A stretch of DNA of 7,694 nucleotides from assembly GCA_026389255.1 (NCBI GenBank), contig JAPLIF010000371.1, forward strand, positions 1-7,694. The letters run 5' to 3'. Of this stretch, positions 6,023 through 7,694 are shown one piece after another; the first letter of the stretch is position 1; each line of letters opens with the position of its first letter. The DNA is from Cyanobacteriota bacterium. Its GTDB lineage: Bacteria; Cyanobacteriota; Cyanobacteriia; PCC-6307; Cyanobiaceae. Below the pieces are notes generated by a model. The model made no database searches. It was given only the letters and a program-made list of their open reading frames with translations, and was not told the origin of the DNA. A program made the position numbers and the translations under genes.

Positions 6023-6952
6023 CTACTCCGAAATTTCCAGGGCCTGGGTCGGATCACGGCTCAGGTCGGCCTCCAGGAAGGCCTTGGTCTGGGGCAGGAC
6101 CAGCCGCAGATCGGATTCCCGTTGCACCTCCACCGTGAGCTGCTGGGCCCGCAGATCGCCGTTTTCCAAAACATGGCCGCCATGGCGGCGATCATCACTG
6201 ACAAAATGGAAGTGGTAGCCAGGCACATTGATACTGCTGGCATAGCTGGGCGTCCAGAAGCCCACCATCGTGCCGCTCACCTCCTGGAGTGGAAATACGG
6301 TTTGGTCCTGAGCCACCTGCACAAAATTCACCCCCGATTCCACGGCGCTGACGGAGCGCACCTCCAGCCGCTGAAACACACCGCGGAGGCGAAAGGCCAT
6401 AAAAAGGTTGTTACCAGACCGCAGTTGATCGAGCCGGCCCCAGAGGTCCCCACAGCCCTGGATGTCGCTCCAGTGATGGACTGCATCGGCCTGAAAGTCA
6501 GTCACCACAAAGAAGGGGGTGAGCTCGTCATCGGGGGCCAAACTGAGGCTGCCATCGGCGCGGGCCTGCCAGCATTGATCGCCCAACAAAATGCCTTCGC
6601 CATCGAGATGGTCGAAGGTGCCCAGCCCGAAATCGCCGTGCTGGCGCAGATCCCCCACCCGCATGCAGCCATCGGACACCCCTTCCACTACGGCGGTGGA
6701 GGTGGAGATCTGCCAAAGGGTGTGGTGATCCAGGTCGAGATGGTCCGCCAGGGCCGCCCGCACCACATGGGCCATGCTGTCGCCGCTGCGGGCGCAGTGG
6801 GCCTCCAGGGCCTGCCAGTGGCCGGCCGGCAGGCGCAAATGCAGGTCGTGGCCAGGGGTCTTGGGGGTCGGTTTAGACACGCGCAACCCATCGGTGGGGT
6901 TCTCAAGCTTGTCAGAAGGAAAGGGGGATAGGGATTGCTGCCTCGGCTGCAT
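6023..6952 (-). CDS. ribbon-helix-helix domain fused to alpha-acetolactate decarboxylase
   Basis: The C-terminal part is alpha-acetolactate decarboxylase, which turns 2-acetolactate into acetoin and CO2. With ATG 6952 as residue 1 (309 residues), it has LWQISTSTAVVEG (79-91), GDFGLGTFDHLDGE (106-119) and TPFFVVTDF (145-153). GYHFHF holds H247 and H249, and GGH ends in H260. The metal-histidine spacing (+2, +11) matches the described Bacillus enzyme, and Glu119, Arg199 and Glu306 fall near the positions of its other conserved active-site residues. The N terminus adds a short disordered stretch and then a ribbon-helix-helix pattern: strand HDLHLRLP (35-42), helix HWQALEAHCARSG (45-57) and helix SMAHVVRAALADHL (59-72). 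RHH domains are usually dimeric DNA binders. A GTG at 6955 and an internal GTG at 6880 are alternative starts; the latter would trim 24 variable residues and keep both domains. The 13-bp repeats overlap the first start. Confidence 0.9.
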   Translation of the reverse strand: MQPRQQSLSPFPSDKLENPTDGLRVSKPTPKTPGHDLHLRLPAGHWQALEAHCARSGDSMAHVVRAALADHLDLDHHTLWQISTSTAVVEGVSDGCMRVGDLRQHGDFGLGTFDHLDGEGILLGDQCWQARADGSLSLAPDDELTPFFVVTDFQADAVHHWSDIQGCGDLWGRLDQLRSGNNLFMAFRLRGVFQRLEVRSVSAVESGVNFVQVAQDQTVFPLQEVSGTMVGFWTPSYASSINVPGYHFHFVSDDRRHGGHVLENGDLRAQQLTVEVQRESDLRLVLPQTKAFLEADLSRDPTQALEISE

Positions 6953-6985
6953 CACTCGACTGCATCACTCGACCGCATCAGTTGA
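6947..6985. repeat. three 13-bp tandem repeats across the decarboxylase start codon
   Basis: CTGCATCACTCGA occurs at 6947-6959 and again at 6960-6972. CCGCATCAGTTGA at 6973-6985 is a third unit with three mismatches. The first unit contains the GTG/ATG start of the RHH-decarboxylase gene. The 13-base period breaks the reading frame, so a change in copy number moves start codons relative to any upstream signal. An operator for an RHH repressor is an inference from position only. Confidence 0.6.
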
Positions 6986-7001
6986 GGCGCTCCTGTCCAG
7001 A

Positions 7002-7091
7002 TCAGAAGAACAGGGCAAAAAACACCCCAGCCACGAAGATGAGGAGGGCCTTGCGCCATCGCCTGCGCAAGGTCCCCCCTGGGGATCTCAA
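7002..7091 (-). CDS. possible 29-residue membrane peptide overlapping the upstream stop
   Basis: A TTG at 7091-7089 overlaps the TGA stop of the 184-residue gene and opens a frame ending at TGA 7004-7002. The peptide is basic at its start (LRRRWRKA near residues 8-15), then hydrophobic to the end (LLIFVAGVFFALFF). This is the pattern of a one-helix inner-membrane peptide with its N terminus in the cytoplasm. AAAGGAGG lies just before the TTG, but only a base or so away, which is too close. A TTG seven codons later has a G-rich stretch before it. The charge pattern and overlap favour a real gene, but the size makes it uncertain. Confidence 0.35.
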   Translation of the reverse strand: MRSPGGTLRRRWRKALLIFVAGVFFALFF

Positions 7092-7642
7092 TCCTCCTTT
7101 GCTGCCGCCTTGGTCCGTGGGCCCTGGGGAACCTGGGGCCGATCTTCCCGCGCCGACGGTCTCCCCTGCTGAGCAGCCGGGAGTGCCTCACGGAAATGAT
7201 CCAGCTGCACCTGCCGGCCCGCCAAGGACGCAGCAACGCCGGCTGCGGTGGTAAGCGCCATGGTGATCAGCAGGGCGCGACGGTTGGGGGGCAGGAGCAG
7301 ATCATCGAAGCTTTTGCCCTGCAGGCGGCACAACAGCCACCAGGTGGTAATGCCGCCCCCCGCGCCGAACACCTGGGGGGTGAAGCTGGCCACCACCCAG
7401 GCCACGATCATTAGACCCACCAGGGCGGCTCCACCCCAGAAAGAAGCATCACCGTCGTCGTCGCTGACCCCACCGCCTGCACGCTCGCGGGGGGCCTCGT
7501 GCAGGTTCCAGATGGCGGTATCGCTCACCTGGTAGATCGTGCGGATCTGCTCCTTTGCGCCGGCGATGGTGCTGGCGGACACGCTCACGGTCTGCCGGCC
7601 GGAGTTGCTGCCCAGCCAGACATCAGCCTTGTAGAGAGCCAT
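7088..7642 (-). CDS. membrane protein of unknown function with small soluble N-terminal domain
   Basis: I do not recognise a named family for this 184-residue protein. Residues 1-49 (MALYKADVWLGSN to IWNLHEA) look like a small strand-strand-helix-strand domain. An acidic glycine linker, GGGVSDDDGDA, follows at 56-66. Two clear hydrophobic spans (about 69-89 and 122-141) flank a middle stretch at 94-106 (GAGGGITTWWLLC) that may also enter the membrane. The last 40 residues are charged and proline-rich, probably disordered. ATG 7642 lies 7 bases after the stop of the partial gene at the right edge, and its stop overlaps the next small frame. A shared operon is likely. The sequence gives no enzymatic motif. 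Confidence 0.8.
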   Translation of the reverse strand: MALYKADVWLGSNSGRQTVSVSASTIAGAKEQIRTIYQVSDTAIWNLHEAPRERAGGGVSDDDGDASFWGGAALVGLMIVAWVVASFTPQVFGAGGGITTWWLLCRLQGKSFDDLLLPPNRRALLITMALTTAAGVAASLAGRQVQLDHFREALPAAQQGRPSAREDRPQVPQGPRTKAAAKED

Positions 7643-7649
7643 GGCTGGG

Positions 7650-7694
7650 TCAGTCCAGATCGATCGATTCGAGCAGCATCCGGCTGCGCATCAG
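7650..7694 (-). CDS. C-terminal tail of a gene running off the right edge
   Basis: An open - strand frame enters from the right edge and gives LMRSRMLLESIDLD before a TGA at 7652-7650. That is 7 bases before the ATG of the membrane-protein gene, which is typical operon spacing. Fourteen residues are too few to name a family. Confidence 0.4.
   Translation of the reverse strand: MMRSRMLLESIDLD

Noticed and set aside
5555..6931. 458-codon open frame on the + strand
   Set aside because: It lies antisense to the decarboxylase, which has real motifs; its translation is histidine-, glycine- and alanine-rich shadow sequence and it also crosses the non-coding gap.

Overview
The window looks like chromosome of a high-GC cyanobacterium of the Synechococcus/Cyanobium type. 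This is inferred from the GC-rich, compact layout, weak Shine-Dalgarno sequences, a cyanobacterial-style PurM, and a plant-like Rieske oxygenase of the pheophorbide a oxygenase (PaO/Lls1) family with its C-terminal CxxC and membrane anchor. No rRNA, tRNA, CRISPR array, transposase or integrase was seen.

Left part, mostly + strand: a possible gene tail (1-48), an AT-richer leader, purM (purine synthesis, 376-1410), and a conserved-looking protein of unknown function (1520-2263). That last gene runs tail to tail into an aldo/keto reductase on the - strand (2967 down to 1966). The roughly 300-base overlap of the two 3' ends is not normal. A one-base loss in a six-G run (- strand) of the reductase would explain part of it. 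Just upstream of the reductase and divergent from it is a short + strand gene for a four-cysteine, zinc-ribbon-like peptide (2995-3228). Then comes a small regulatory-looking region (tandem 10-mers, hairpin, promoter-like boxes) and a possible 29-residue membrane peptide (3387-3476).

Middle: the PaO-like Rieske monooxygenase on the - strand (4842-3526), with a long nested inverted repeat in its leader. Next are a hairpin terminator and a clearly lower-GC patch (about 5040-5800) holding a tryptophan-rich orphan protein with no ATG start. This patch is the best candidate for foreign DNA. It ends near a perfect 16-bp palindrome.

Right part, - strand, read from the right edge leftward: the tail of a gene cut by the window edge, a 184-residue membrane protein, a tiny stop/start-overlapped membrane peptide, and a fusion of an N-terminal ribbon-helix-helix (RHH) DNA-binding domain to alpha-acetolactate decarboxylase (acetoin formation). 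These four are closely spaced and may be one operon. Three copies of a 13-bp repeat lie across the start of the fusion gene, where an autoregulating RHH protein might bind. The RHH-decarboxylase fusion with its repeats, and the orphan protein in the low-GC patch, are the most interesting things here.
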